Source: Jiangella gansuensis DSM 44835
GTDB taxonomy: Bacteria > Actinomycetota > Actinomycetes > Jiangellales > Jiangellaceae
Reading direction: 5' to 3'
DNA: 64,000 nt
Assembly: GCF_000515395.1 (NCBI RefSeq)
Contig: NZ_KI911782.1
Span: 2,416,606 to 2,480,605 of the forward strand
Numbering within the stretch: position 1 is the first letter of the stretch; each line of letters starts with the position of its first letter. Of this stretch, positions 33,287-41,627 are shown one piece after another. The translations under genes were made by a program, and so were the position numbers. Below the pieces are notes generated by a model. It made no database searches. It was not told the origin of the DNA and saw nothing but the letters and a program-made list of their open reading frames with translations.

Positions 33287-34483
33287 ATGGTTGACAGATC
33301 GTGGCTGCGTCGGCACCAGGGCGCCGTCGACGTGGGGATCGCGGTCTTCGTCGTGGTGCTCGACACCGCGACGACGCTGGCGGGGTGGACATGGTGGCCG
33401 GCCGAGCCGGGTGCACTCGCCTGGACGCTGCTCGGCCTGCAAGCCGTCGCCTGCCTGTCGCTGATCTTCCGCCGCCGCGCGCCGCTGGCCGTCGTCGCGG
33501 TCCTCGGAGGGTTCACGCTCGCCGTCACCCTGTTGATCTCTCCGCTGGACGCGCTGACGCCGGCGGCCGAGGACACGCTGTGGGCGCCCTTCGCCACCGT
33601 CATCGCGGCCTACGGGCCGCTGTACTACCGGCAGAGCCGCCGGACGGCCCTGATCGCGCTCGCCGTCTTCGCCGTCATCATCGCCCGGCCGTGGGAGGCG
33701 TCAGCCACGGTCATCATGATCGGGCTGTTGCGGACCGCGCTCGGGCCGCTGTTGGCGCTGTACTTCACCGCACGACGGCGCCTGGTGTTGGCGCTGACCG
33801 AGCGTGCCGAGCGCGCCGAGCGCGAACGTCACCTGCTTGCCGAACAGGCCCGCGCCGAGGAGCGCGCCCGGCTGGCCGGCGAGATGCACGACGTCGTGAG
33901 CCATCGGGTGAGCCTGATGGTGATGCAGGCCGGTGCGCTGCGGATGACCGCCCCCGACGACGCCACCCGGCGAGCCGCGGAGGAACTGCGGGCGGCGGGT
34001 AGCCAGGCGCTGGACGAACTGCGCGACCTGGTCGGCATCCTGCGCACCGCACCGGACGACCACGACGCACCGCCGCTGGCGGGCATCGAAACCCTGGCGG
34101 CGGAGTCGACCGCGGCCGGCACACCGACGGACCTGGTCGAGCAGGGCGACCGCGCGCTCGCCTCGCCGGTGGTCGGGCGCACGGCATACCGCATCGCACG
34201 GGAGGCGCTGACGAACGTCCGCAAGCACGCTCCCGGCGCGCACGTGACCGTGCGAATCGACTACGACCCGGCGCACGTGCACCTGTCGATCCGCAACACC
34301 CCGCCCCGGAGCGAGCCCGACCCCGGCCTGGTCGGCAGCGGATCCGGCCTGGGCATCGCGAACCTGCGCCGGCGCGTCGAGCTCGTGCACGGTTCACTGC
34401 ACGCCGGGCCGGCGCCGGACGGCGGGTTCGTCGTCGAGGCCACGCTGCCCTCCTACGTGCCGACCGCGGAATCGGTGGTGTGA
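33287..34483 (+). CDS. NarL-type sensor histidine kinase
   Basis: A 398-residue membrane kinase. Five or six N-terminal helices are followed by a HisKA_3 dimerisation helix (ARLAGEMHDVVSHRVSLMVMQAGAL; His is the phosphorylation site) and an HATPase_c domain (REALTNVRKHAPGAHVTVRI, GSGSGLGIANLRRRVELVHGS). The ATG at 33287 is preferred over the longer frame from 33143, which would add basic non-membrane sequence. The stop overlaps the start of its response regulator, so the two are translationally coupled. It is divergent from the YceI/ABC operon, a likely target. Confidence 0.88.
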   Translation: MVDRSWLRRHQGAVDVGIAVFVVVLDTATTLAGWTWWPAEPGALAWTLLGLQAVACLSLIFRRRAPLAVVAVLGGFTLAVTLLISPLDALTPAAEDTLWAPFATVIAAYGPLYYRQSRRTALIALAVFAVIIARPWEASATVIMIGLLRTALGPLLALYFTARRRLVLALTERAERAERERHLLAEQARAEERARLAGEMHDVVSHRVSLMVMQAGALRMTAPDDATRRAAEELRAAGSQALDELRDLVGILRTAPDDHDAPPLAGIETLAAESTAAGTPTDLVEQGDRALASPVVGRTAYRIAREALTNVRKHAPGAHVTVRIDYDPAHVHLSIRNTPPRSEPDPGLVGSGSGLGIANLRRRVELVHGSLHAGPAPDGGFVVEATLPSYVPTAESVV

Positions 34484-35148
34484 CCATGACGCGGGTCGTG
34501 ATCGTCGACGACGAGCCCATGGTGTGCGCCTTCCTGCGCACGATCCTCGGCTCGGTGGACGACATCGACATCGTCGACGAGGCGCACGACGGCGCCGCGG
34601 GCGTCGAAGCAGTGGTGCGCAACCGGCCCGACGTCGTGCTCATGGACCTGCGCATGCCCGGCGTGGACGGGCTGACCGCGATCGAACGCATCAACAAACT
34701 CCCCGATCCGCCGTCCATCGTCGTCCTGACGACTTTCGACGCCGACCAGTACGTGCTGCGGGCCCTCCGCGCCGGCGCAGCCGGGTTCCTGGTCAAGTCC
34801 ACACCGCCGGAGGACCTGATCGGGCTGGTCCGGGTGGCCGCGGAAGGCCACACGGTGCTCTCCGCGGCCGCGGCCCGCCGGCTCGTGGCGGCATCGGCCG
34901 ACAGCCAGCCGGCTCGCGAGCGGGCCCGGGACCTCGTCGCCTCGCTGAGCGAGCGGGAGGCCGAGGTCCTGGCCTGCCTCGGCGAGGGATTGTCGAACGC
35001 GCGGATCGCGTCGCGACTCTACCTGTCCGAGGCCACGATCAAGGGTTATGTGTCGCGAATCATGGACAAGCTCGGGTGCGCGAACCGCACCCAGGCGGGA
35101 CTGATCGCCCACGACGCGGGCATCGTCGGCTCCGACGGGAACGGCTAG
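34480..35148 (+). CDS. NarL/FixJ-family response regulator
   Basis: A 222-residue regulator. The receiver begins VVIVDDEPMVCAFLR with the phosphoacceptor in DVVLMDLRMPGVDG and the conserved Lys in GFLVKSTPPEDL. The C-terminal LuxR HTH is LSEREAEVLACLGEGLSNARIASRLYLSEATIKGYVSRIMDKLG. GTG at 34480 overlaps the kinase stop. The partner kinase is immediately upstream. Confidence 0.9.
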   Translation: MTMTRVVIVDDEPMVCAFLRTILGSVDDIDIVDEAHDGAAGVEAVVRNRPDVVLMDLRMPGVDGLTAIERINKLPDPPSIVVLTTFDADQYVLRALRAGAAGFLVKSTPPEDLIGLVRVAAEGHTVLSAAAARRLVAASADSQPARERARDLVASLSEREAEVLACLGEGLSNARIASRLYLSEATIKGYVSRIMDKLGCANRTQAGLIAHDAGIVGSDGNG

Positions 35149-35153
35149 TGCGG

Positions 35154-35220
35154 GCGGTCGTCACCTGATCGTCGCCACCGGTCCGATCAGGTGGCACATC
35201 GACGATCAGGTGACGACCGC
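35154..35220. terminator. Long perfect hairpin between convergent genes
   Basis: The 21 bases at 35154-35174 are the exact reverse complement of 35200-35220, with a 25-base loop. The loop contains another inverted pair (CCACC/GGTGG) and a third copy of CGATCAGGTG. It lies between the response regulator stop and the LamG gene stop and probably ends transcription from both sides. Confidence 0.75.
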
Positions 35221-35247
35221 GACGTCACCGTGCCGCGGGCTGGTGGG

Positions 35248-36099
35248 TCAGTCGGTCATGGCCGCCGTGTGCGCGGCGATCTGCTCGGCCGTCAGCTCGG
35301 TGTCCCAGATGGCAATCTTCCCCACCGCGCCGTCGAACCAGGAGGCGAAGTCGCGGGTGCCCGCACGGAACGGCGCCGAACCGCGCTCGGGGACGATCAC
35401 CTGGCCGCGGATGCTGAGGTCGTCCTGGTCGCGCAGGACCCCGTCGCGGTAGACCTTCGTGTAGCCGTTGGGGAAGGCTTCGCTCGTCGCGTTCGCGTTG
35501 ATGACGAGCACGTAGTGGATCCACTCGCCGGCCTCGACCGGGTCCTGGAAATACGACCCCGCGCCCAGCCCGCCGGAGAGGTTGAACGAGTAGCCCGAGA
35601 TGCGGTGGGGCCGGTTCTCGGTGTTCTCCAGCGAGTACATGCGCGACACGTACTCGTGCTGCCCGGCTTCGCCCTTGCCCATCCAGTGGACGTAGCCCGA
35701 GCTCTCGTCGTTGGGGAACTGCAGCACGTCCGGACGCATCCACGCCTCGATGGTGATGACGCCGGTCGTCGCGGGACTCAGGGCGGCGGCGTCGGGCGCC
35801 TCGAAGTACTGCGTCGCGCCGTCGAAGTCGGCGGCCGGGTCGCCGTTGGGCAGTGTGGTCTCGGTCGGGCGGCCGGTGTAGGCACCGTTGATCCCGGCAT
35901 CGCCGAGGTCGATCTCCGAACCGGACTCGGCGCCGGCCATCGTCCAGTACACGTCGGGCTCGTCGGCGAGCACCGCGGCGTCGTACTCGGAGAGTGTGTC
36001 CGGAGCGCCGGGCTGCTGGAAGCAGACCAGCGCCAGGTGGAGGGCGGTGGCGAGGCTGAGGCCGAGCTTGAGAGCTCGCTTGAGGATCCTGCCGTTCAT
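35248..36099 (-). CDS. Secreted LamG/concanavalin-like carbohydrate-binding protein
   Basis: A 283-residue exported protein. A basic n-region (MNGRILKRALK) and hydrophobic helix (LGLSLATALHLALVCF) make a signal peptide. The body is a LamG-like jelly roll (VYWTMAGAESG, AADFDGATQYFEAPDAAAL, VITIEAWMRPD, GEWIHYVLVINANA, VYRDGVLRDQDD, GAVGKIAIWDTELTAEQIAAH). There is no catalytic domain, so it may bind glycans at the surface. GAGAGGAAC precedes the ATG at 36099. The operator 52 bases upstream is the same as that of the transporter and nag operons, tying it to that regulon. Confidence 0.8.
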   Translation of the reverse strand: MNGRILKRALKLGLSLATALHLALVCFQQPGAPDTLSEYDAAVLADEPDVYWTMAGAESGSEIDLGDAGINGAYTGRPTETTLPNGDPAADFDGATQYFEAPDAAALSPATTGVITIEAWMRPDVLQFPNDESSGYVHWMGKGEAGQHEYVSRMYSLENTENRPHRISGYSFNLSGGLGAGSYFQDPVEAGEWIHYVLVINANATSEAFPNGYTKVYRDGVLRDQDDLSIRGQVIVPERGSAPFRAGTRDFASWFDGAVGKIAIWDTELTAEQIAAHTAAMTD

Positions 36100-36150
36100 G
36101 TGCGTTCCTCTCATCCGATGGGTGGTGCCGGAAATGGGGGATTAGCGCGT

Positions 36151-36164
36151 TCAAACGTTTGCAC
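36151..36164. promoter_or_regulatory. LacI operator upstream of the LamG gene
   Basis: TCAAACGTTTGCAC (minus strand GTGCAAACGTTTGA) is identical over 14 bases to the operators at 41602 and 43258. It lies 52 bases upstream of the LamG protein start and just past the end of the LacI gene. Confidence 0.75.
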
Positions 36165-36203
36165 ATTGCGGCGTCGATGGGTCGATGGGCGGGTGTGGGT
36201 GGT

Positions 36204-37196
36204 TCAGCCGGAGGCGGGACCTGTGGAGCCGCGATAGACCGCCGTGGCCTTCACGACGATGGAGACCTCGCGGTCCTGCTCGCCCTCCGGATCGAGCAGC
36301 CGTTCGATGGCGAGCCGGCCGACGCGGTCGCTGTGCCCGGCCACGGTGGTGAGCCCGGGCTGGACGAGCTCGGCCAAGATGTCGTCGTGGCCGACGACGG
36401 AGACGTCGCCGGGCACCGAGCGTCCCTCGCGCCGCAGCCCCTCGATGAGGCCCGACGCGACGACGTCGTCGAAGGCGAGGACGCCGGTCACGCCGCTCTC
36501 GCAGACCTGCCCGGCGGCCGCGATGCCGTCGGTGTGGGTGGACGCCGGTCCGGCGAGAACCGTGAGCTCCAGGCCTGCCTCCTCCGCGCGGGCGGTGATC
36601 GCCTTGAGGTGCTGGCGGTTGGCCCACGAGCCCGACGGCCCGGGGAGGTAGGCCACCCGGCGATGGCCCAGCTCCTGCAGGTGGAGCACGAGTTCGCCGA
36701 GGGCCTCCTCGGAGTCGGTGACCACCGAGGGGACGCCGTCGACGATCCGGTTGATCAGCACGACGGGGATGGTCGCGGCGATCTCACGGATGTGCGGTGC
36801 GCTCATCCGCGGCGCGGACAGAATGATGCCGCGCGACTGCCGCGACAACTGGTCGGCCACCTGGCGTTCGATCGTGGCGCTGTCGTCCGTGTCCGCCACG
36901 AGGACGCCCACCCCGGAGGAGCGGGACCGGCCCTGGGCGGCCTTCAACAGGGTCGTCATGTAGGGGTTCGTGATGTCCGGGACGATCAGCCCGACGTTCG
37001 CGGCGACGCCGCGTTTGAGCGCCCGGGCGACGACGTTGGGTTTGAACCGCAGCTGTGCGGCGATCTCACGGACGTGCTGGACGGTCGCCGGGGAGAGCCG
37101 CTCCGGGTTGGAGAACACGCGGGAGACCGTCGAGATCGAGACACCGGCCGCCTCCGCGACGTCCTTCAGCCTGGTAGGAGAGGTGCGATTGCTCAC
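36204..37196 (-). CDS. LacI-family transcriptional repressor of the amino-sugar regulon
   Basis: A 330-residue repressor. The N-terminal HTH is RLKDVAEAAGVSISTVSRVFSNPERLSPATV with a hinge helix PNVVARALKRG. The periplasmic-binding-protein-like effector domain follows (NVGLIVPDITNPYMTTLLKAA, ADTDDSATIERQ, ILSAPRMS, VVLINR, ..., VTGVLAFDDVVASGLIEGL, VPGDVSVVGHDDI). The GTG at 37196 overlaps the dehydrogenase stop, so it is the last gene of the transporter operon and would repress its own operon through the 41602 site. The inducer is probably an amino-sugar compound, inferred from the target genes. Confidence 0.9.
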   Translation of the reverse strand: MSNRTSPTRLKDVAEAAGVSISTVSRVFSNPERLSPATVQHVREIAAQLRFKPNVVARALKRGVAANVGLIVPDITNPYMTTLLKAAQGRSRSSGVGVLVADTDDSATIERQVADQLSRQSRGIILSAPRMSAPHIREIAATIPVVLINRIVDGVPSVVTDSEEALGELVLHLQELGHRRVAYLPGPSGSWANRQHLKAITARAEEAGLELTVLAGPASTHTDGIAAAGQVCESGVTGVLAFDDVVASGLIEGLRREGRSVPGDVSVVGHDDILAELVQPGLTTVAGHSDRVGRLAIERLLDPEGEQDREVSIVVKATAVYRGSTGPASG

Positions 37197-38446
37197 GTAC
37201 TCACTCCCTCGCTGGCGGCCTGGTCGAGATCGTACGGGTGCCCGAGCAGGCCGTTCCACTCCTCGAGCCCGGCGCGGCGCACGGCCACGACCGGCACACC
37301 CTGCTCGCCGAGCATCGTGCCGCCGGTGACGGCGGCGTCGATCGCGTCCGTGCTGCCCGGCAGCTCGACCCAGCGGTCCCCGTCGTGGTCATGGTCGCGG
37401 GAGCGGCCGAGGTGCCCGAGCTGGGTAGGCGCCGCCACGCTGTCGACGACGGCGGCGACCAGCCGCACGAAGGGCTCGGCGGCCGACCCCGTGAGCAACG
37501 GGTCCGCGGCACCGCGCGGCTCAAGCACCAGCTGTCTGAGTGCCGATCGATGCTCACGGGACGCCGGCACGGGGACCGCCCGCGCCGGCGCCGCCCCAGG
37601 TGGCCCATGCCGAACCGGCACGATCGAGGCAGCCAAGTCACGCAGGCGCAGCCGGAGTGAGGCACGCTCTGCGACGACGACGAGGCCGGGCTCGACGACG
37701 CGGTCGGCCGCGGTCGTCCCCACGGCGGTCACGAGCGGGCCGTGCCGCGAGTGGACCCGCAGGGCGGCGAGGTCGTCGGCCTGGATCGGGCGCACCGAGC
37801 CGAGCTCGGCCTCGAACTCCGCCATCGCCCACCGGGGCTCGACCGTGCGCGCGACGGCGAGCGCGGCATGCACCACGTGCGCGAGCGGGTTGAAGAGCGC
37901 GCCGTCGAAGACGGGCGCGCCGTCGAGGTCGCGCCGACCGGCCCAGCGGGCCCGGGCGTAGTAGGCGTCAGGCCGCTGCAGCGCCCCGAACCCCGTCACC
38001 CGGAGCACCGGACCGAGGTCGTGGGCCGCGAGGACGTCGGAGACCGCCGCGACGACACCCGGCGTCTGCTGGAACCCGACCTCGAACCGGGTCCCGCCGG
38101 CGAGATCGACCAGCGAGGCGAGCTGCGACGGCAGCGGAACCGGCGGCTTCTCCAGGTACACGGCGGCGCCGGACGCGAGGGCGCGCGCGGCGAGAGCGGC
38201 ATGCGTGTGCGGGGGCGTGGCGATGACCACCGCGTCCGGGCCGACGTGGTCGAGCGCCGTGCCGAGACCGGCGGTGACGAAGGGTGACGCGTCGCTCGCG
38301 GCGAGCAGAGCAGGCAGTTCAGCGGCCGGTTCGACGTCCACGACCGCCCCGACCACGATCGCCCCCTCGCGGTGCAGCTCCAGGAGCTCCGCCAGGTGAC
38401 GCCGGCCGTAGCCGGACGCGCCCACGAGTGCGACGGTCGGCGTCAT
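37193..38446 (-). CDS. Gfo/Idh/MocA-family NAD(P)-dependent oxidoreductase
   Basis: A 417-residue sugar dehydrogenase-like protein. The nucleotide fold is VALVGASGYGRRHLAEL, followed by AVVIATPPHTHAALAARAL and the signature AVYLEKPPVP. The catalytic-region helix (FDGALFNPLAHVVHAALAVA) carries the His-x3-His pattern. The start overlaps the permease stop (ATGA). In the amino-sugar operon it might oxidise or epimerise the imported sugar; the exact reaction is not assigned. Confidence 0.85.
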   Translation of the reverse strand: MTPTVALVGASGYGRRHLAELLELHREGAIVVGAVVDVEPAAELPALLAASDASPFVTAGLGTALDHVGPDAVVIATPPHTHAALAARALASGAAVYLEKPPVPLPSQLASLVDLAGGTRFEVGFQQTPGVVAAVSDVLAAHDLGPVLRVTGFGALQRPDAYYARARWAGRRDLDGAPVFDGALFNPLAHVVHAALAVARTVEPRWAMAEFEAELGSVRPIQADDLAALRVHSRHGPLVTAVGTTAADRVVEPGLVVVAERASLRLRLRDLAASIVPVRHGPPGAAPARAVPVPASREHRSALRQLVLEPRGAADPLLTGSAAEPFVRLVAAVVDSVAAPTQLGHLGRSRDHDHDGDRWVELPGSTDAIDAAVTGGTMLGEQGVPVVAVRRAGLEEWNGLLGHPYDLDQAASEGVST

Positions 38447-39321
38447 CCCTTCAGCGCTCCCTCGGCCAGTCCGGTGAAGACCTGCTTCTGCATGAGGAAG
38501 TACACCAGCAACGGCGGCACCATGACGATGACGGCCGCGGCACTGATAACGCGCTGATCGGCGGAGAAGGCACCGGACAGGAACTGCACGCCGACGTTCA
38601 CCGGGTACTTGTCCGGATCGCTCAGGATGACGAGCGGCCAGAGGAACTGGTCCCAGCTGTCGAGGAAACCGAGCACCGCCACGACCGCGAGCGAGCTGCG
38701 GACGGACGGCAGCATGATCGACCGGAAGATGCGGATCGGCCCCGCACCGTCCATGGTGGCGGCCTCCTCGATCTCGTCCGGGATGCCGACGAACGCCTGC
38801 CGCATGACGAGGATCGACACGATCGACACCGCCTGCGGCAGCACCACGCCGAGCACGGTGTCCTGCAGCGACAGCCCGCGGGTCACCAGGAGCGTCGACA
38901 CCAGGATGACCTCGAACGGCAGCGCCGCCGTCGCGAGCAGGATCCCGATGTAGAGGGCACGCCCCCGGAAGCTGATCCGGGCGAGCGCGTAGCCGGTCAG
39001 CGTCGCGAGGATCAGATTGAGTGTCACCCCGAGCGCGGAGATCGTGGCCGAGTTGAGCAGGTACCTGCCGAGGGGCACGTCGGTGAACGCGGTGACGAAG
39101 TTGGCGAACGTGGGTTGCGACGGGACGAGGCTCCCGGGGAAGCCGACGGTCGCCTCGCCGGCGCCCTTGAGCGCGGTGCCGAGCTGCCAGAGCAGTGGTC
39201 CGAGGACGAGGGCGACGGCGACGGTCATCAGCGCCCAGCGGATGGTCCGCTCCAGCGGACCGGGCTGGCCCCGCCGGTGGCGTCGACGCGGCGCGATGTC
39301 CTGGCTGGCGGCGACGGTCAT
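38443..39321 (-). CDS. ABC transporter permease, MalG type (amino-sugar operon)
   Basis: A 292-residue membrane protein with six helices. The basic N-terminus RRRHRRGQPG precedes WALMTVAVALVLGPLLWQLGTALKG. The EAA motif reads EIEEAATMDGAGPIRIFRSIMLPSVRS. The ATG at 39321 overlaps the upstream permease stop. The pair delivers the SBP's sugar; no ATPase is encoded nearby, so a shared MsiK-like ATPase is expected. Confidence 0.9.
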   Translation of the reverse strand: MTVAASQDIAPRRRHRRGQPGPLERTIRWALMTVAVALVLGPLLWQLGTALKGAGEATVGFPGSLVPSQPTFANFVTAFTDVPLGRYLLNSATISALGVTLNLILATLTGYALARISFRGRALYIGILLATAALPFEVILVSTLLVTRGLSLQDTVLGVVLPQAVSIVSILVMRQAFVGIPDEIEEAATMDGAGPIRIFRSIMLPSVRSSLAVVAVLGFLDSWDQFLWPLVILSDPDKYPVNVGVQFLSGAFSADQRVISAAAVIVMVPPLLVYFLMQKQVFTGLAEGALKG

Positions 39322-40253
39322 CGGACCCGACCTTTCCTGGTGATCGCCCACGACAGGGCCGAGACGACGAGCACGAAGGCGAAGAGCACGAGGCTGACGG
39401 CCGAGGCGAAACCGGCCTGGGTGCCCGGCGAGATGCCCTTGGTGAACAGGAACAGGACGACGGTCTGGGCCGAGGTGCCCGGCCCGCCGCCGGTGAGGAC
39501 GTACGGCTCGGTGAAGGCGCGCAGTGCGGCGATGGCCGAGAGCACTGCGACGAGCCCGACCGTGCCGCGGATCTGCGGGATCGTGACGCTCCACGTGCGT
39601 CGCAGCCAGCCCGCCCCGTCGAGTTCCGCCGCTTCGTCGAGCTCGCGGGAGACGTTCTGCAGCGCCGCGAGCAGGATGAGCGTGTAGAGGCCGCAGCTCT
39701 TCCACACGGTGACCAGGATCGCGCTGAAGAGCGCGAGGTGGGAGCTGGTGAGGAACGGGACGGGTTCGGAGACGACGGAGAGCCCGCGCAGGACCTGGTT
39801 GACCAGGCCGTCGGAGCTCAGCACGTACTGGAACATCAGCGCGACGACGGCCATCGGCATGACCAGCGGCGAGAACAGGATCGGCCGGACGATGCCGGTG
39901 CCGCGCATCTTCGTGTTCACGAGCAGGGCCAGGCCGAGCGAGATGCAGACGATGAGCGGCGTCGCGAGCGCCATGTAGATGCCCGTGTGCCCGGTCGCCT
40001 CCCAGAACTGGGCGGAGGAGAAGATCGCCTGGAAGTTCGCCAGCCCCGTGAAGACCCCGCCGCCGACCGTGCTGGCGTTCGTGAACGCGAGCACGAACGT
40101 GTTGGCCAGCGGCAGGAAGAGGAAGGTGACCTGGAGGACGAGCACCGGCGCCACGAAGACGACAGGCACCCACCAGCGGTGCCGCCGCAGCGGGGCGCGC
40201 CGTGTGCGCACGCGCCCCGCCTTCCGCGGCACCGAACCGGCCAACGAGGTCAC
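39318..40253 (-). CDS. ABC transporter permease, MalF type (amino-sugar operon)
   Basis: A 311-residue membrane protein. The first helix is WWVPVVFVAPVLVLQVTFLFLPL; the EAA loop is LDEAAELDGAGWLRRTWSVTIPQIRG; the end SLVLFAFVLVVSALSWAITRKGR is a helix with a positive-inside tail. The start overlaps the SBP stop (ATGA at 40250-40253). Six helices are predicted, as in CUT1 sugar importers. Confidence 0.9.
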   Translation of the reverse strand: MTSLAGSVPRKAGRVRTRRAPLRRHRWWVPVVFVAPVLVLQVTFLFLPLANTFVLAFTNASTVGGGVFTGLANFQAIFSSAQFWEATGHTGIYMALATPLIVCISLGLALLVNTKMRGTGIVRPILFSPLVMPMAVVALMFQYVLSSDGLVNQVLRGLSVVSEPVPFLTSSHLALFSAILVTVWKSCGLYTLILLAALQNVSRELDEAAELDGAGWLRRTWSVTIPQIRGTVGLVAVLSAIAALRAFTEPYVLTGGGPGTSAQTVVLFLFTKGISPGTQAGFASAVSLVLFAFVLVVSALSWAITRKGRVR

Positions 40254-41545
40254 TGCGCCCTGCTCTGGAGCAAGTCGGTGAGCTGGGACTCGGCCGAGGC
40301 GAGGGCGTCCTCGACCGGGGTCTCGCCCGTGATCGCGGTCTGTACTGCCGACCAGAGCGTGCTCGCGAACTCGGCGTCGACCGCCGGCGGCTTCGCCGTG
40401 GTCCCGCCCTCGAAGAGGCTCGCGGCGACGATCGAGCGCGCCTCGGTCGCCTTGTCGGTGGCCTCGGCGCTGAAGAACGGGTCCTCGAGCGACGACTTGG
40501 TGCTCGGGAAGACCGCGGACTGCTGCGCTAGGGCGAGCTGCTGCTCCGGCGCCGTCATGAACTCGGCGAAGGCGAGGGCGGTGGCGGCGTTCTCGCTGGT
40601 CTGCGCCACCGCGAGACCGTGGGCGACGACCCAGGTGGAGCCCTGGTCAGCGCCGAGCGGCCTGTCGATCTCGATTGCCTCGAAGACCTGCGGCGCGTTC
40701 TCCTCGATGATCTTGAGCCGGGAGGGGCCGGTCTCCAGGTAGGCGATCTCGCCCTGCGAGAAGGTGTCGATCTCGGTGCGCTGCGCGGCCGTGACCGAGT
40801 CGGCGGGGACGCCGCCGACGGCGTAGAGCTCGGCGAGGCGCTGCAGGAAGTCCGCGGCCTCCGGGGTGTTCACGACGGCCTGCGTCGAGTCCTCGTTGAC
40901 GAGGGGGACACCGAGGCTGAGCAGGTAGTTCGGGAAGCCGATCGACGTGGGCTGGAACCCGGCCTGGCCGGTGGTGGCGGCGATGGTGGCCGAGACGTCG
41001 AGCAGTTCGTCGAAGGTGGTGGGCGGGGCGGGGGAGCCGGCCTGCTCGACGAGGTCCGAATTGGACATGAGGACGGGGGAGTTGAGGTACCACGGCAGCG
41101 CGGCGACCTCTGTCTCGCCGTAGTCGAACGACTCCCAGGCCGACGTGACGTAGAGGTCCTCGAGGTCCCCCGCCTCGTCGGCCATGTCGAGGACCCGGCC
41201 GTCGCGGCCGAGCGGGGCGAGCGTCGCGGTGTCCAGGTCCATCACGTCGGGGAGCGTGCCGGCGGCGGAGTCGGCGCTCACCTTGCGGGCGGCCTGGTCG
41301 CTCGGGATGTCCGTCCACTCGACGGACGTTCCCGGGTACTCCTCCTCGAACGCGTCGATGACTCCGTTGATGTAGTCGTCGAAGGTGGGGGAGAGCTGCA
41401 TGGTCTGGAAGGAGATCGTGCCCTCGATCTCACCGGACGTGTCGGCGGCCGGCTCGCTGCTCTCACCGAGCCCGCAACCGCTGAGGGCCGTGACGGCCGC
41501 GATGACCGCGATGCTGATCGATGCGGTTTTCGTGGTGCGATGCAT
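40250..41545 (-). CDS. ABC transporter sugar-binding lipoprotein (amino-sugar operon)
   Basis: A 431-residue solute-binding protein and first gene of the five-gene minus-strand operon. The lipobox LSGC gives lipidated Cys24. The mature domain (TISFQTMQLSPTFDDYINGVIDAFEEEYPGTSVEWTDIP, VAALPWYLNSPVLMSNSDLVEQAG, AFAEFMTAPEQQLALAQQSAVFPSTKSSL) is a standard CUT1 family 1 SBP. A LacI operator lies 57 bases upstream. The ligand is probably a GlcNAc-containing oligosaccharide judging from the divergent nag genes; this is inference. Confidence 0.9.
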   Translation of the reverse strand: MHRTTKTASISIAVIAAVTALSGCGLGESSEPAADTSGEIEGTISFQTMQLSPTFDDYINGVIDAFEEEYPGTSVEWTDIPSDQAARKVSADSAAGTLPDVMDLDTATLAPLGRDGRVLDMADEAGDLEDLYVTSAWESFDYGETEVAALPWYLNSPVLMSNSDLVEQAGSPAPPTTFDELLDVSATIAATTGQAGFQPTSIGFPNYLLSLGVPLVNEDSTQAVVNTPEAADFLQRLAELYAVGGVPADSVTAAQRTEIDTFSQGEIAYLETGPSRLKIIEENAPQVFEAIEIDRPLGADQGSTWVVAHGLAVAQTSENAATALAFAEFMTAPEQQLALAQQSAVFPSTKSSLEDPFFSAEATDKATEARSIVAASLFEGGTTAKPPAVDAEFASTLWSAVQTAITGETPVEDALASAESQLTDLLQSRAQ

Positions 41546-41601
41546 GTGACACTCCTGAGCGCGGTTGGGGTGGTGCCGAAGGGTGTGATGCTGTCGCTAT
41601 T

Positions 41602-41615
41602 GTGCAAACGTTTGA
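41602..41615. promoter_or_regulatory. LacI operator between the divergent transporter and GH3/nag genes
   Basis: GTGCAAACGTTTGA lies in the 82-base gap between the SBP start (41545, minus) and the GH3 start (41628, plus). It ends 12 bases before the GH3 ATG, so GH3 may be translated from a nearly leaderless message. One site could repress both directions. Confidence 0.8.
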
Positions 41616-41627
41616 TAGAACGTAGAC

